Shown here piece after piece: positions 1 through 12,500 of a DNA stretch of 64,000 nucleotides. The DNA comes from Tubulanus polymorphus (taxonomy: Eukaryota > Nemertea > Palaeonemertea > Tubulaniformes > Tubulanidae): contig NC_134029.1 in NCBI RefSeq assembly GCF_964204645.1, positions 22,090,450-22,154,449 of the forward strand, given 5' to 3'. Each line of letters begins with the position of its first letter. The first letter of the stretch is position 1. The notes below the pieces were generated by a model. That model was not told the DNA's origin and made no database searches. It saw nothing but the letters and a program-made list of their open reading frames with translations. The translations under genes were made by a program, and so were the position numbers.

Positions 1-383
1 AGGGTCGCTATCGCCCAAAATGGGGCCATATCGCACCCAAGAGCCCCATTGGTGACCACTGTGCTTCCATTTTGTTCTTCGTTTCCTATGATTAGAATTT
101 TCTACGGAAATCCCTTTTTTTCATATTCGTCTAAACCTACCGATTGATTTTGTTTATCGGGTTGTTTTAGTAGTATTGTGCACTTGTTGTTAAAAGTGGC
201 TCTGGAATTCAGCTGCCTCTGCGTCCCACTTCACTGAAATGATCTCGTCGATTTTAACATCGTTTTCAATCATGTCTAGATGAGACATCAAACATCGTAC
301 ACTTGATCTCTTTCATCGACGACGACGACGCAACGAAAATTCAATTTAATGCAAACAAAGCGTAAATTGCCAATCTTCGGGAG

Positions 384-423
384 TTAATCCGCGCGGATCC
401 CGTAATATCTACGCGCGGATTAA
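384..423. repeat. Perfect 12-bp inverted repeat with GGATTA motifs
   Basis: TTAATCCGCGCG at 384-395 is repeated as its exact reverse complement at 412-423, separated by 16 bp. The arms contain TAATCC/GGATTA, the core bound by K50 homeodomain proteins (Otx, Pitx, Goosecoid), and a further GGATTAACC follows a few bases on near 431. Function is unknown; it could equally be a chance palindrome in a CpG-rich patch. Confidence 0.5.
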
Positions 424-1837
424 AAACGACCGGATTAACCGATTAGTCGGTGGTAATGAGGTCGAAGATCGTAAGCTTTATCGAACATTACGGAACATTA
501 TCGAACGTCGAAATATCCGCGGGAACAAAAACGAGTTAAACCCCGGGACGATGTCGGGTTCTCTGTTTACTCGTCGGAACGTCGTTTGATAAATGATAAT
601 ATCGGTAAGAAGGGCTGATAGTCGACGTGTGTACGGCGCGCACACGTAAGCTTCATTCAGACGAGTTGACCATCAATAACCCGTAAGAACTTCGTCGTCA
701 TTCTACAGGGATTGGGCCCCGAACGAACGAACGACCCGACGTTCGCGATCTGACGACAGACATTCTTCATTTCGGATATTTTTCAGGCTCGATATTCGAA
801 CGAAATCTCGAGTCGTAATCCGTCGTTGATTCATGGTCGAAATCATCATCCAACCGAAAATTTTCAACGCGATCGATTTATCAGTTATGAAAGAACTGCT
901 TACGTTTTGAATTAATTGCGTCGGATAAATTGAAGTAGGTTGAATTAGAATTGTTTTGGCGCGGAACCTTCGCGAAAAAAATTCATGGGGATTTTTTCTG
1001 GAAAGGATAGAGACGTCCTCTCTGTACGAAGTGTCAATATTGAAAACGGATACGAGATGGATCCACTTAACGAAGCAGGTTACCGTTCAATTTCGCTTCG
1101 GACTTTCGGAGTTGATTTGATCAACGAAATAATGGCCCGGAGTGTCCCTTCGGCCGTTCTATTAGCGACTGTATCGCTTCGGGCGTTTATCAGTTCCGTC
1201 TGCACCGCGCGCGCGTTAAGTTAGCGTCGTATTCACCGAAATCGGGTTTCCTAAGAAACTATCGATGTTCAGCGTAAGAGTTTCTCGTCGGTCAATCTGC
1301 CGTTGAATTTTCATCATTTTTCGAGGACCGACTCTTTTAAATACGCGGCTCAAGTTTGTGTCCATTAGATTCGTTTTGTCTCAGATCAACACCTTATATT
1401 CAATGGTACATCTCAACCTCCTCGATATCTCTACCAGAGAGAGAGAGTGGTTTTTTCTTCTCCTCGAGCCATGAATCACTCCGCCGGATAGCCTGGACGA
1501 CGGTGAGACATTATTAGCCTGCAGCCCTGTCTGTCAACGCTATAGCTAATGGCTTCGTCTTCTTAACAGCTCATCGTCGGCATTCCTCTCGGGAGCGTAT
1601 CTTAAAAACATTTTTCAAATATGAAATATGCATAAGGCATTGAGGCATGTCCTGTTATGCTGCGTGGTAGTGCGGGCTTGTCACACACACACTCACACTA
1701 TGACTGATGTCGTGCACAATTATAGCGATGTATCTTCACAGTCAGATCTTCTTTCGGCAAATAAATAATGAAAAGCCTTTGCTTTTGGTCACTGTCTTAT
1801 CTTTGTCATAAAAAGGCTTTTTGTTTTTCTATGTAGT

Positions 1838-2470
1838 GAGTCTCTGAAATAGAGCTCAGTTCGAAGATTTACACCAAGGCGTAACTCTGATACCCAGTCT
1901 ATGAAATGGAGCCCAGGCTAAGGATTTATACCAAGAGGTAACTCTGGGGCCGTATTGCTAAAAGTTTAACCCTTTCAGTGCGTCTACACCGCAGTGCGGT
2001 TTACAAATCAGTGATGGATTTTGCTAGTACACCGCACTGCGGTGTATTGATTTAATTAGTAATTACTAATTATCTCTATTGAAAGATGGCAGCACCAGTC
2101 AAACATAGTGAAATATCAGTAACTAACGATACACCGCACCGCGGTGTAGACGCACTATAGTGGTATTCTCGTTACTCGACACACTAGGGTGGAATTTTTT
2201 AGAATTTTCAAATTATCTTCAGCACTATAGGGTATTAATTAGTCAGCACGGAAAGGGTTAATAAGCCTAGTTCCTTGCTCATTTGTATGATATCTTTAAT
2301 TTGTTCATAAGATAAAACCTGGTCCAGGTTTTACCCCTGGGGGTTACTGGATCCAATCTATGGACCCTGAGCTAAGCTTGAAGATTCGCACGTACGGGTA
2401 ACTTTGATACTAGTCTTATGAAATCGGGCCCAGGTTATCGATTTACCCGAAAGGGTAAGTTAACTTTCAA
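1838..2470. repeat. Degenerate ~57-bp tandem array split by a MITE
   Basis: Four related units are visible: about 1838-1892, 1893-1948, 2349-2415 and 2416-2470. Each has the form of a 'tctatgaaat' start, a 'gagcccaggct'-like middle and a 'ggtaactctg'-like end. The two pairs are separated by the TTAA-flanked element at 1966-2261 and by some unrelated sequence, so the array probably predates that insertion. No coding potential is evident. Confidence 0.55.
1966..2261. mobile_element. piggyBac-type MITE (TTAA target duplication)
   Basis: A 288 bp element at 1970-2257 is flanked on both sides by TTAA (1966-1969 and 2258-2261). It begins CCCTTTCAGTGC and ends with GCACGGAAAGGG, whose reverse complement CCCTTTCCGTGC differs at one base. 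TTAA duplication plus CCC-starting ends are the hallmarks of piggyBac-family elements. It has no transposase frame, so it is a non-autonomous copy. Inside it the palindrome ACACCGCACTGCGGTGT and variants recur three times. Confidence 0.75.
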
Positions 2471-3520
2471 AGGTTCTATTCACAATCTGCTCTAGGTTTC
2501 ATTTGTAAATTGGACCGGAAAAGATTCCTCGAAAGAAACCTTTAACCGCGGTGGCCGTGTCCAGTTTCTAATTCATACTAAATCCTATTAGATGATGATT
2601 AAGTCGCGTCTTCATCGACGAATCTGAAGAGATTCATTAACGAGACAACGGCGCGATCGAATCGAGAAAGTAGATTCCTCCGACCACCGAGATGATTGTC
2701 GTTTTTCTCATAAACCGGACAATAAACGATTGTAAACGAGTGATTCGTTATCGTCACGGCGATAATGAGAGTTATTATTCATGATCTTTCGACGTTGTTT
2801 TTTTATTTCCAGCGCGCGTATTCCGATCGCGGCACAATTCGGTATTGTCCGCGTTTTTGGCGTCGCGCGATTTATCAGTAAAAACGACTGCGACGTGTAA
2901 ATCATTCATTTCGTGGCCGAATCATCGCGATTATTTATTTATCGGCAATTGCCGAGTTATGACCAACAAAAGGCAGCCGTTTCCCGCGCGCGGCTTTACA
3001 GCGACTTCAGTTTTTATACCGTTTTCTATGAATATCGTTGTCGGCGTTCCGTCGAGAATGTTTTTGTTTGGAAATTGATCGTTGTAATCCGACGTAACCT
3101 CGGCGTTACAATACGGCATTGTTTCAAAACTTCACATTCTATTCTCGAGCGGTTATTAATGGACCTATAGAGGTTAAATCCCAGATAAATGCCCGGTTTT
3201 TACAAATGATTGATTCCCGAAGGTATGAATGAACGCCGCAATTAATACTGCTTTCAATTTCAAAGCATTTTTAACGCCGTGTAGAGATAAGATCGCCATC
3301 AATCTTTCATCGAAATAGATAAGTTCACATCTTTATTTCTAATTTATTGGACACAAAACTTTATCCTAATCTATTTAATCCTAATGACAACTGATGACTC
3401 AAAACATTATTTATCTGTTATGAAAAGCACTCCTGATAAGGTTATAGTTGAGGTTGTGTCTATTGCATTGATTTATTTTTTAAAAAACCTAGATTAAACT
3501 AAAAAATTATTAACCCCTCG

Positions 3521-3870
3521 AAATAACACACATATTTTGCTTAATATTGTCGACAATAGATAATACAATGTAGATTATATATTATATATCATTAAGGATC
3601 AATAAAGTTATTTTGGATTTAAATTGAATTGACCGGCAACCAGTCTAGCCACGATATATTGATGACGTAGTGCACATATCCTCTCAAAAATGATTATCTA
3701 AATCTACCAAAAATAATCATAAAATATGAAGTAAGATTATGAAATATTTGATATATTTGATTACGGTACAAAATGAACGCCAAAATTCACAATTGTAATT
3801 GTTATTTTGAAACGCCAATATTGATGACATAGTGCACATCAACTCACACAGAACCCCTTAGAATAATGCA
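3521..3870. repeat. Dispersed ~350-bp repeat, copy A
   Basis: This stretch matches 58742-59078 in the same orientation over almost its whole length. Shared blocks include the start (aataacaca...ttgcttaatat), the middle (ggcaaccagtc, cgatatattgat, acgtagtgc) and the end (cacaattgtaattg, attttgaaacgccaatattg). The copies differ by many substitutions and small indels, so they are old. No frame is conserved between them, pointing to a non-autonomous transposable element of unknown class. Confidence 0.7.
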
Positions 3871-5726
3871 TTAAAATCGCGTTAAAGATGCTAAATAGAC
3901 GCTAACGTTAAAATCACACTCTATTACGAAAATACATAAACATTATTTTAATGGTTTTAACAGCGTCAAAAAATTGCCATAGTTTTTTCGGTAATGGCTT
4001 TAATTTTCATCGACTTCGTTTGACAAAAAGCGATTCATCAGACGAGCGAGAGAACCAGTGGAATCCGACGTCTATCAATCGAGAATTTTGATGCCGGTAC
4101 GAAAAACCGATTGAAGACGGTTTCCGCGGCGCGAGACAGGAAACGTTCGAGAAACAAGGCCCGATACGTGATTTACTCCGGTCCGGGGGCTTCGATCGGT
4201 AAACAAACTAAACGTTCCGCCGATGTTTATGGCCATACGCAAGGATTATATCCAATTTTCGATTTAATGAAATCTTATTTTGATAAATGTTATGATCGCG
4301 AACATTAACGTTCTCCGAATCAATGATAATGAATGTATTTTATAGGCTAAGTTAATGCGGCGTGCACGTTACCGCAGTTGTATTATCCCCGGCGGTGAGG
4401 TAGTCGCCGTCACTACTGGACGTTAAGAGGTATTTTGATTGAAACGAGGTCAACCTCAACCTGTATTTCGTATTATTCATCTCGCTAGATACAAATTACT
4501 TCGCTAATTATACACGAAAATATTCGACGCCGAAAACGAATCGAATCGCCGGAGTTAATGAACGTAATTTCGCGCGGATTCCTTTGTAAACATTCGTCAT
4601 GCTTAAAACTACATTTTCATCGAAGATTCCCGAGATCGCGAGCTATTTTTCATCGTCGAAATCACTTCGGAAGTTGCTATTTTCAATTTCGATAAGAAAT
4701 GGTTATAGCGTTGTTTATGAACTCGAGTTAAAGCGCCTTAATGCGATGACGAGTCTCCTCAGATGTCAAAGTGCGAGCAGCTAATTGAAGTTAAAGTCAA
4801 GTTTGACTGCCATACCGCCTGTTAACAGTACAGTCTGATGTCATAAACAGCCCACTATTTGTCAATAACGATAGGAAAATGTTTCTGGGTTTGATGTAGC
4901 GCAGAAATATTCTGCATCAAGTGACCACGGACAACATTCAGAAAGACTGTGAATCTTTGACTTGAGGTATAGCAGTTAACCGAAGCAAAAGCCAAGATTG
5001 ACTGGTCATTATGACATCTGATATTACGTGCTACGACATCAGTGCATTACCCCTATAGAGAGCGGAATTCTTTTCAAAACTAGCAGACCATTTGTCAATA
5101 ACGATTGGAAAATGTTTCTGGGTTTGATGTAGTGCACCAATATCCTGGATCAAGTGACCACTTTTTCTAAGAAAATCTTCATCAAACCTTTCCGCACTTA
5201 ACATCTAATATATATCAATAACGCTTCAGGTGAATTTCGCTTTTTTCTCCCGTCGTACGGATTTATTTATTGGTTTATTGTCGATGAATGTATGAAAAAC
5301 GTTTTCTCGTTCGTAATATGTTTCATCGTAGTGAAGATGAATTTGTCGTCGGAGCCATTAAAAACACGAGAATACCGCGCGCTCGCTCGCTCACCGCGCT
5401 CAAACCACGCTCGACTGCCATCAAAACGCATCAAAATTACCATCAATCAAAACCAGCGAACATCATTTATGTTACAAACCGATTAATTTTTCACCCTGAT
5501 TAGAAAAATGGTTAAAATGGTGCAGCAGCGCATTGTGGAAGTGTTCATTGTGAAACGAGAGAGAGGAGTCGTATGTGCACCGGGTGGTGCGATGAATAAT
5601 TCACCGCGATCACAGCCTAATAAATATAAAACACTGTTAATTTTGCTTTCGTTTGATTCATCGTCGCAGAATTGTCAAATATTAATTCATCGTTTCGAGA
5701 CATAATTAAATGAATCAATTATGTCA

Positions 5727-6412
5727 CCTAAAGTACTGTCAATGAAAGTACAGGGTACTGTCAATCAGAAGTACTGTGTAGGGTACTTACTGTCAATGAA
5801 AAATATGGGGTACTGCCAATGAAAAGTGCAGGGTACCATCAATGAAAAATATAAGGTACTGCCAATGAAAAGTTCAGGGTACTATCAATAAAAAGTATGG
5901 GGCACTGTCATTGAAAAGTGCAGGGTACTGTCAATAAAAAGTATGGGGCACTGTCATTGAAAAGTGCAGGGTACTATCAATAAAAAGTATGGGGCACTGT
6001 CATTGAAAAGTGCAGGGTACTGTCAATAAAAAGTATGGGGCACTGTCATTGAAAAGTGCAGGGTACTATCAATAAAAAGTATGGGGCACTGTCATTGAAA
6101 AGTGCAGGGTACTGTCAATAAAAAGTATGGGGCACTGTCATTGAAAAGTGCAGGGTACTGTCAATAAAAAGTATGGGGCACTGTCATTGAAAAGTGCAGG
6201 GTACTATCAATAAAAAGTATGGGGCACTGTCATTGAAAAGTGCAGGGTACTATCAATAAAAAGTATGTGGTACTGTCATTAAAAAGTACGTGGTACTGTC
6301 ATTGAAAAGTGCAGGGTACTATCAATAAAAAGTATGTGGTACTGTCATTAAAAAGTACAGGGTACTATCAATGAAAAGTATGAAGTACTGTTAATGAAAA
6401 GTGCTGTCATTG
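5727..6412. repeat. Minisatellite, 23-bp unit with 46-bp higher-order period
   Basis: The array is built from variants of a ~23 bp unit containing 'gtactgtcaatgaaaa'. Between about 5890 and 6250 two alternating variants form a 46 bp super-unit: the 'tatggggcactgtcattg' form starts at 5896 and recurs every 46 bp (5942, 5988, 6034, 6080, 6126, 6172, 6218). The edges are less regular. It ends about 150 bp before the first recognised TRAP1 exon, so it lies in a TRAP1 intron or promoter. Confidence 0.9.
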
Positions 6413-6562
6413 TAAAACGTTTCCATTTATCTCGCATGTCAAGTACATTAATACTCTGTTCTCTTCAAGAGATGAATCTACTTCACATTTACAGTTTACT
6501 CGATTAAGCATCACTCTCATAAGGAGTTCACGAGCACTAATCTGAATCTCTTCTATTTTCAG

Positions 6563-9500
6563 GTCCCGCCGATAAACATGAATTCCAGGCCGAAACGAAG
6601 AAACTTTTGGACATCGTCGCCCGTTCGCTTTATTCAGAAAAAGAGGTAGCTTGAAATGTTTATTAGATGGGTTTGAATTCGGAATTGACAAACTTAGAAT
6701 AAAAGAATCCTTTACTTTTTCAAGATTATGTCCATGCAATTCATCTAACGGTGATTTTTTCTCCTGAGTGTCTGACTTTTTACTCCCATTATGCCAAACC
6801 AAACTCTCGAGATCTCGAGATCATTGAGGTGTTTCGTTTCTCATCAATTTCATTACATGTACTTTTCGTTTTGCAGGTTTTCATTCGTGAGTTGATATCG
6901 AATTCGAACGACGCCCTCGAAAAACTGAGATACCTACAAATGACCGACAACTCGATCAAAGGCACCGGCGCTCCGTTGGAAATTCATATCAGGACTGACG
7001 ACTCGAAAAAAACATTCACTATTCAGGTATCGTTTGAGACATCAATTGCTAATGAAACGATGACTTGAAATGTTTTAGAAATAAGATATTTACCGTAGGT
7101 AAATAAAAGGAGAGTTTGAGAAAAGTTATTTGAATTCATATCGGTAATTTAAGCAGTAACAAGAGCTCGAAGTACCGGAATAATGACTACTCGGACATTT
7201 ATGTTATACTTGTTCTGAATTTATGAGAGAAATCGCAGAAATAGAGAAAGGTCTTATTGGAATTAACACTGACCCGCGATTTCATGCATGAAAATGTAGA
7301 TATAATTCATGAAATCAGTTTTTGTGTTCGCGGATGATAATGAATCAATCGTGTTATGAATATCGATGAACATCGTCTGACAATATACGAAATACTGATT
7401 GCGACGACCGACCACGCGTCATGTGTTAAGACAATTCCAACTTTCTCTTCTCTCTCTTGTCTCTCTCTCTCTCTTTCTATTTCTCTCGCTCTGTTTGCGT
7501 CGGTAATAATGAAAATTGATTAGACATGATTGAATTTCCAGTCACATGAAGCATTCGGCTCGATTTGACGAAATAAGCAAAACAATCATTGATTCTGATT
7601 AACGGTAGTCTCATTTTCGTGTCGTCGCGACAATTAAAATTTCACTTCTTGGAAGAAGTTTGCAAAAAACTTACAAAAAACACATCCATTCATGAACCAT
7701 TGTATTGCACAGGTGCGGATTCAAGCAGTTTCACAAGCGAGCCTATAACTGTCTTAGAATTAAAGTACCCCTCAGGCCAGTGGCGTCAGGATTAAACTAG
7801 TCGATTCAGTTTTTTTTACTTGGTTGGGCTGTAGGCCCTCTGTCAAAAGGATTTTGAAAGTTTTGTGCCCAGATATTGCCTCTAAGCATTCCGACCTGCT
7901 ACTGGTCAGCGGTCAGCCCCTATTGTTAAGTTTTGCTTTGCTTCTTAGGTACTTCGAGTTTCATCTTCACTACCCTGTTTTCATTGTGATACCATCATGA
8001 TATATATGCCCTGGGGTCAGTTGCACAGTCATGGCTTACACTAAAGACCAGTCTAAAGCCGCGATCATACGGAGGCGATTTGGCGCGGGCCAAATCGGCA
8101 CGGATCAGACTCGGGCCAAATTTAAGATTAAAACAACGTAAGATTAGTCTTAAGATTTAAGACTTGAACCCTTGCAATAGGATACTTCCGACTTACGACT
8201 TTTCTGACATTGTTTCTTTTCGTGCCAGATTTATTCGACTCGTCCGAATAAACGAGTTGTATTTTATATGAATCGTTGTCAATCAGATTCGACCGGTATC
8301 CGGACATTAATCATAACCGTCTTCGCGGGTAAAAACAAATCCAACAATAACCGACGTTTCTATATATGCGTTCGTCGTTAACGATTGACTCGGATGATCT
8401 GGTAATCCTCGACAATGAAACGCAAGACGTTTCTCCGATCGCTTTACGAATAGTATTATCTCGGCCTCTGTTTGACAGGTTTATTAATTGGTCGGCGAGT
8501 TTTCTAATTCCGGCTTTATAATTTCGAGCGTAAGCAATCACTTTCGTCGGACGGATGATGCCGCGAGATAATAAATATCGGACTTATAATTCGTCGGGTT
8601 TGTCACTCAAAAAGACCGGCTAGTAGTTATACAGAGGCGTTGAAGTTATTACAACTCCTAAGACATGACTTATCATATTTGACAGCCGCGAAATCGTCGC
8701 TGATACATTCTCAAACATAACATTTTCGGAAAAAACTCATCGAGATTTTTGCGTTGAAATTTGTATGTATCGTTTTTTTTTTTCAGGACACCGGTGTCGG
8801 AATGACGAAAGCCGAAATGATCGAAAATCTGGGAACGATTGCCAAATCTGGATCAAAGGTTAGTTCGCGTATCGGTTACTCTAGCCCCCGATGAACTTAG
8901 AGAAGAATTCTGTAAATTCGACCGCCGATCACACAGCTATATCTGGACCGTACTTTGATTTCTGATTTCGGAATCAAAACCCCTGTTTTGTTTCCGGCTG
9001 GTCTGGTGGGTGTGTGGGGGACACGGAATCTAATCAAACCAATCAAATAAAAAATAAGAGACAATCTATATTCTAAGATAAAACCACCTATAGATACATA
9101 GCCATGTCATTTTGCTTCTTAAGGGTTAACCTAATAATTCACTATAGCTCTAACTTACTACCACTTCGTGTAACTTTCAAAATAGTGATTTTCACATTCG
9201 TTCCTTAGTCTCGTCATTGTCATGCCTTTTTGCTTTTGAAGGGTTAGCCTTAAACATTCACTTATAAGATCATTTAACTTTGGATTATAATACTGAATAT
9301 CGGAAGCGTAATCGTCTAGATAGTGATTGTTCGTTCTGTATGACTGTCTATGTCCTACATTGGGTCGATGTGAAAATCGTTTAGTCGTGTTTTCAGTACG
9401 ACACGAGTTGAGAACAGCAGCGGCAGCAGCAGCAGCAGCAGCAGCGGTGACGATGACGACATCGTTGAATTGTACATCATCGGCCGCGGCAATCTCCGCG

Positions 9501-12500
9501 AACAATAACTGTCAATGTTGTCCGCCTGCTGATAGTGACTAATGGTCTCTCTCGGGGACGCTGCTTATGAAATTGGGATTACGAATTAGCAATTTTATGC
9601 CGCGACGCCAAGATTTTATTTCTCCATCATAACTATTAGAACCTGTTGCCATATTTTCTACTTAGCCGATATGTAGACGAGTCCGCCTGCGAGATGATAC
9701 TTTCAGGACCTGAAGCGTCTCGGTTTTATCACCCTTAGATAGCGCCAGAAGCTACATTTTCAAAATCATCATTCATGACACTTAGAGTAGAGCTTTCTAG
9801 AAACTCATTCCGATTTGAGAGCCTATACCTTTCAACTGTTTTCATAAAGCTGAGTGGTTTTTCAGCTATATCTCTATAGCTGAAGGCGCTGTTTCTGTTG
9901 TCCTTTCTATAAAGTTGCCACATCAAACCTTGCGTATCAGATTGGGTGGTTATACATCTAAAAGCCGCGGATATTTTAGATGCAGAAACGGTTTACAAAA
10001 AAAATTTCGATCTATATTTGGTGTGATATCGTTTTGAGAATTCATCTAGAAATATCGATTTTTTTATGTAATTGTTTTTAAAAATAAACTCAGAGCGCGA
10101 ACAAACGAAGCTAACGAAGAGACATTTCCGTACTATACATAAGTGTATAGTATGTTTAATAAACTGTGTCGTTGATTATGAGAATCAATAAACATTAAGA
10201 GATGGTTATACTTTTTACGAACTCTTGATCTCATTTGCGACTAGATAATTCACGCGTGCGTAAAACAATCAGACGATCGACGCGAGAATTTTGACGTCGT
10301 ACATGACGACGAATATAATAACTGACCGTTACCGCGTTCAACTGCGTTTCGGACATCGATGCGTTGACATGAAACGAACATCAGATATTTGATTGATTAA
10401 CATCGCGATGCGAGTTGAACGCGTACCCCTAGTGTTTTTAGGAAAATTAATCCGTCAAAAACCGTCGCCAAACCTGTCTTTTTCGGGCCTAGTTTGAATT
10501 ATGCATCGGATATTACGGACAGCCCACACCGTACCTTGAATTTATATCCGGCTTGATGAAATAAGTTGTCAGACTTTATGACAGGGAGCCCTGATTCTCC
10601 ATGATTCTTTAAAAACTCCTTCTAGATGGAAAATGCTTTTGAAGGTGCTTGAAACTCCTTTCATTTTGAGAAAAATGTCATTAAAACTCGTTCAATTTTG
10701 AGAAATAGGTAATTAGATACTTTCAAAGTTGTACATTAGGCTACGTCTAAATCTGTAGGAATACTAGGAACCCGGGCCCAATTAAGTGGGAAAGATTATA
10801 AGAAACCAAGTTGAATGTTTCAAGGATACAAATTTGCTGATAACGAATTAATAGTTTACCAAGGGAAACAGTAGTTTAGGAGTCTACAGTTATTGGGATA
10901 AATGTGATGCAGATGCTTCCAAGAAATTTGAAATTTTCTCCTTCTCCAGCAAAACTCCTTGAAAACTGCTTATATCGCGGAATGACTGATCTGTAGGGAC
11001 TTTTAGGGGGGACGAGTAGGGATTTCTGCTTAATCAATATTTTGTATAATGGATTACATTTCTAGGCATTTATGGATAGTCTAAAAGATTCTGAACCGTC
11101 TGCTGATATGGGTCGAAGTATCATCGGTCAATTCGGTGTCGGGTTCTATTCGACCTTCATGGTCGGCGATAAGGTCACGGTGTATTCCGCGTCCTATAAA
11201 CCGGACAGCCCGTCTATCCAGTTCACCTCTGATGGGTAAGTTCTCTTAAAAACCACCTGAATTTCTAAGTTTGATTCGCGACCTCAGATTTAGGCAATAT
11301 TCGATTGTAGAACCGGTTCGTATGAGGTGACAGAAGCTGACGGTGTTCAGCGAGGAACCAAAATCGTGGTACATCTGAAGGGAGATTGTTACGATTACTG
11401 TAAAGAGGACATCATCAAATGTAAGTTGTTTATCGGTGAAAATAGTATAGAAAATGTATACTTTCTCGATAATTCTAGCGCGTATGAAATATTTCCTGTA
11501 TAAAAATCTTCAACAAACCAAGTTGAAAGAAAATTAGTTTGTATAACTAAGGCAATATTTTCAAAAATAGAACCATGTTATTAAAACGTTTTATACTCGA
11601 TGACCCCTATACGCGAATTTTCGACAAAAGCTCTTAGAATTTCTACTAAATTCTGCGGCGCGCGCGGTAACCGCTTCCGGCTATTGTCATATCGGATTTT
11701 AAAAATTTATCAAATAATTAAAATCACACCTACTGAAACCGACGTAAATCTCCGCACGAATCTCGCTCGTCTGATAAGATGTCGTCGCGTGGACTTTCAA
11801 GTTGAATTACCATCGGTGACGATGTTTAATTGAGAAGCGGTTTCTACGCGTAAACAGTCGACGCGACGTTCGTTCGTTCGTCGTCGTCCTTCGTCTTCGA
11901 TTTAATGCGAAAAACAGTGAAAATATCGGACGACGTTGTATTAAAATCCATTATTAGATTTAATTCCCTCGGCGTTTGAGTTTTGCTGCGGGCTGATGAA
12001 CGGTAGTGATACCGGGTATCAGTCACATTACGCCCGGTGTAAGGACGCTTCCGATTACCGACGTTGTGCCGTGGTTTGTTTTTCGAAGTTTTCACTGCGA
12101 TAATGCAATGATTTATGAATTCATTGATTAATTTATTTCGTTAAACTCGCGGAGCATTTTGACGGAAAGGGATTCGGTTTGATGAGATTTGCGGTTATAT
12201 CTCATGCCGCGACATCGAAATGACAATAGAACGTTCTCTTTGGCTTTTGATAAAATGTTGTCGTTAGATGATATGTTTTTGCACTTCGTGGCATTGCCGA
12301 TCGTACCTGGCCCTTGACATACACGCGACATGACCAGTGTTAGATGATACGGTCTGATGTTTAGTAGTTAGAATAATAGTCCATCGATTGAAACCTGATT
12401 CGCAGCGTTCATCGATTGTTTGGATAACAGTAAGATATTGTATTTCGTATGTTTCATTTTTACTTTACAGCCGTCATTACGAAATACAGTAACTTTGTCG

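Larger units (their letters stand above)
1..6562. other. Gene-poor region upstream of TRAP1 exons
   Basis: I recognise no conserved protein in these 6.5 kb. Open frames here are short, lack splice-supported neighbours and resemble nothing I know. The stretch holds the repeats listed separately (57 bp array, TTAA-flanked MITE, dispersed ~350 bp repeat, 46 bp minisatellite) and a local duplication in which a ~75 bp segment beginning near 4855 recurs near 5091. Because the first recognised TRAP1 exon begins in phase 1 at 6563, the TRAP1 presequence exon must lie in this stretch or further left; presequences are poorly conserved and I could not pick it out. Confidence 0.6.

Noticed and set aside
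985-1224. 79-codon plus-strand frame
   Set aside because: No recognisable domain, no flanking splice partner and CpG-rich local composition; likely chance.
4111-4308. 65-codon basic frame considered as a TRAP1 presequence exon
   Set aside because: It is Arg/Lys-rich but lacks a phase-1 donor leading into 6563 and shows no resemblance to known TRAP1 N-termini.
9158-9542. Poly-alanine frames on both strands
   Set aside because: They arise from the CAG microsatellite inside a TRAP1 intron.
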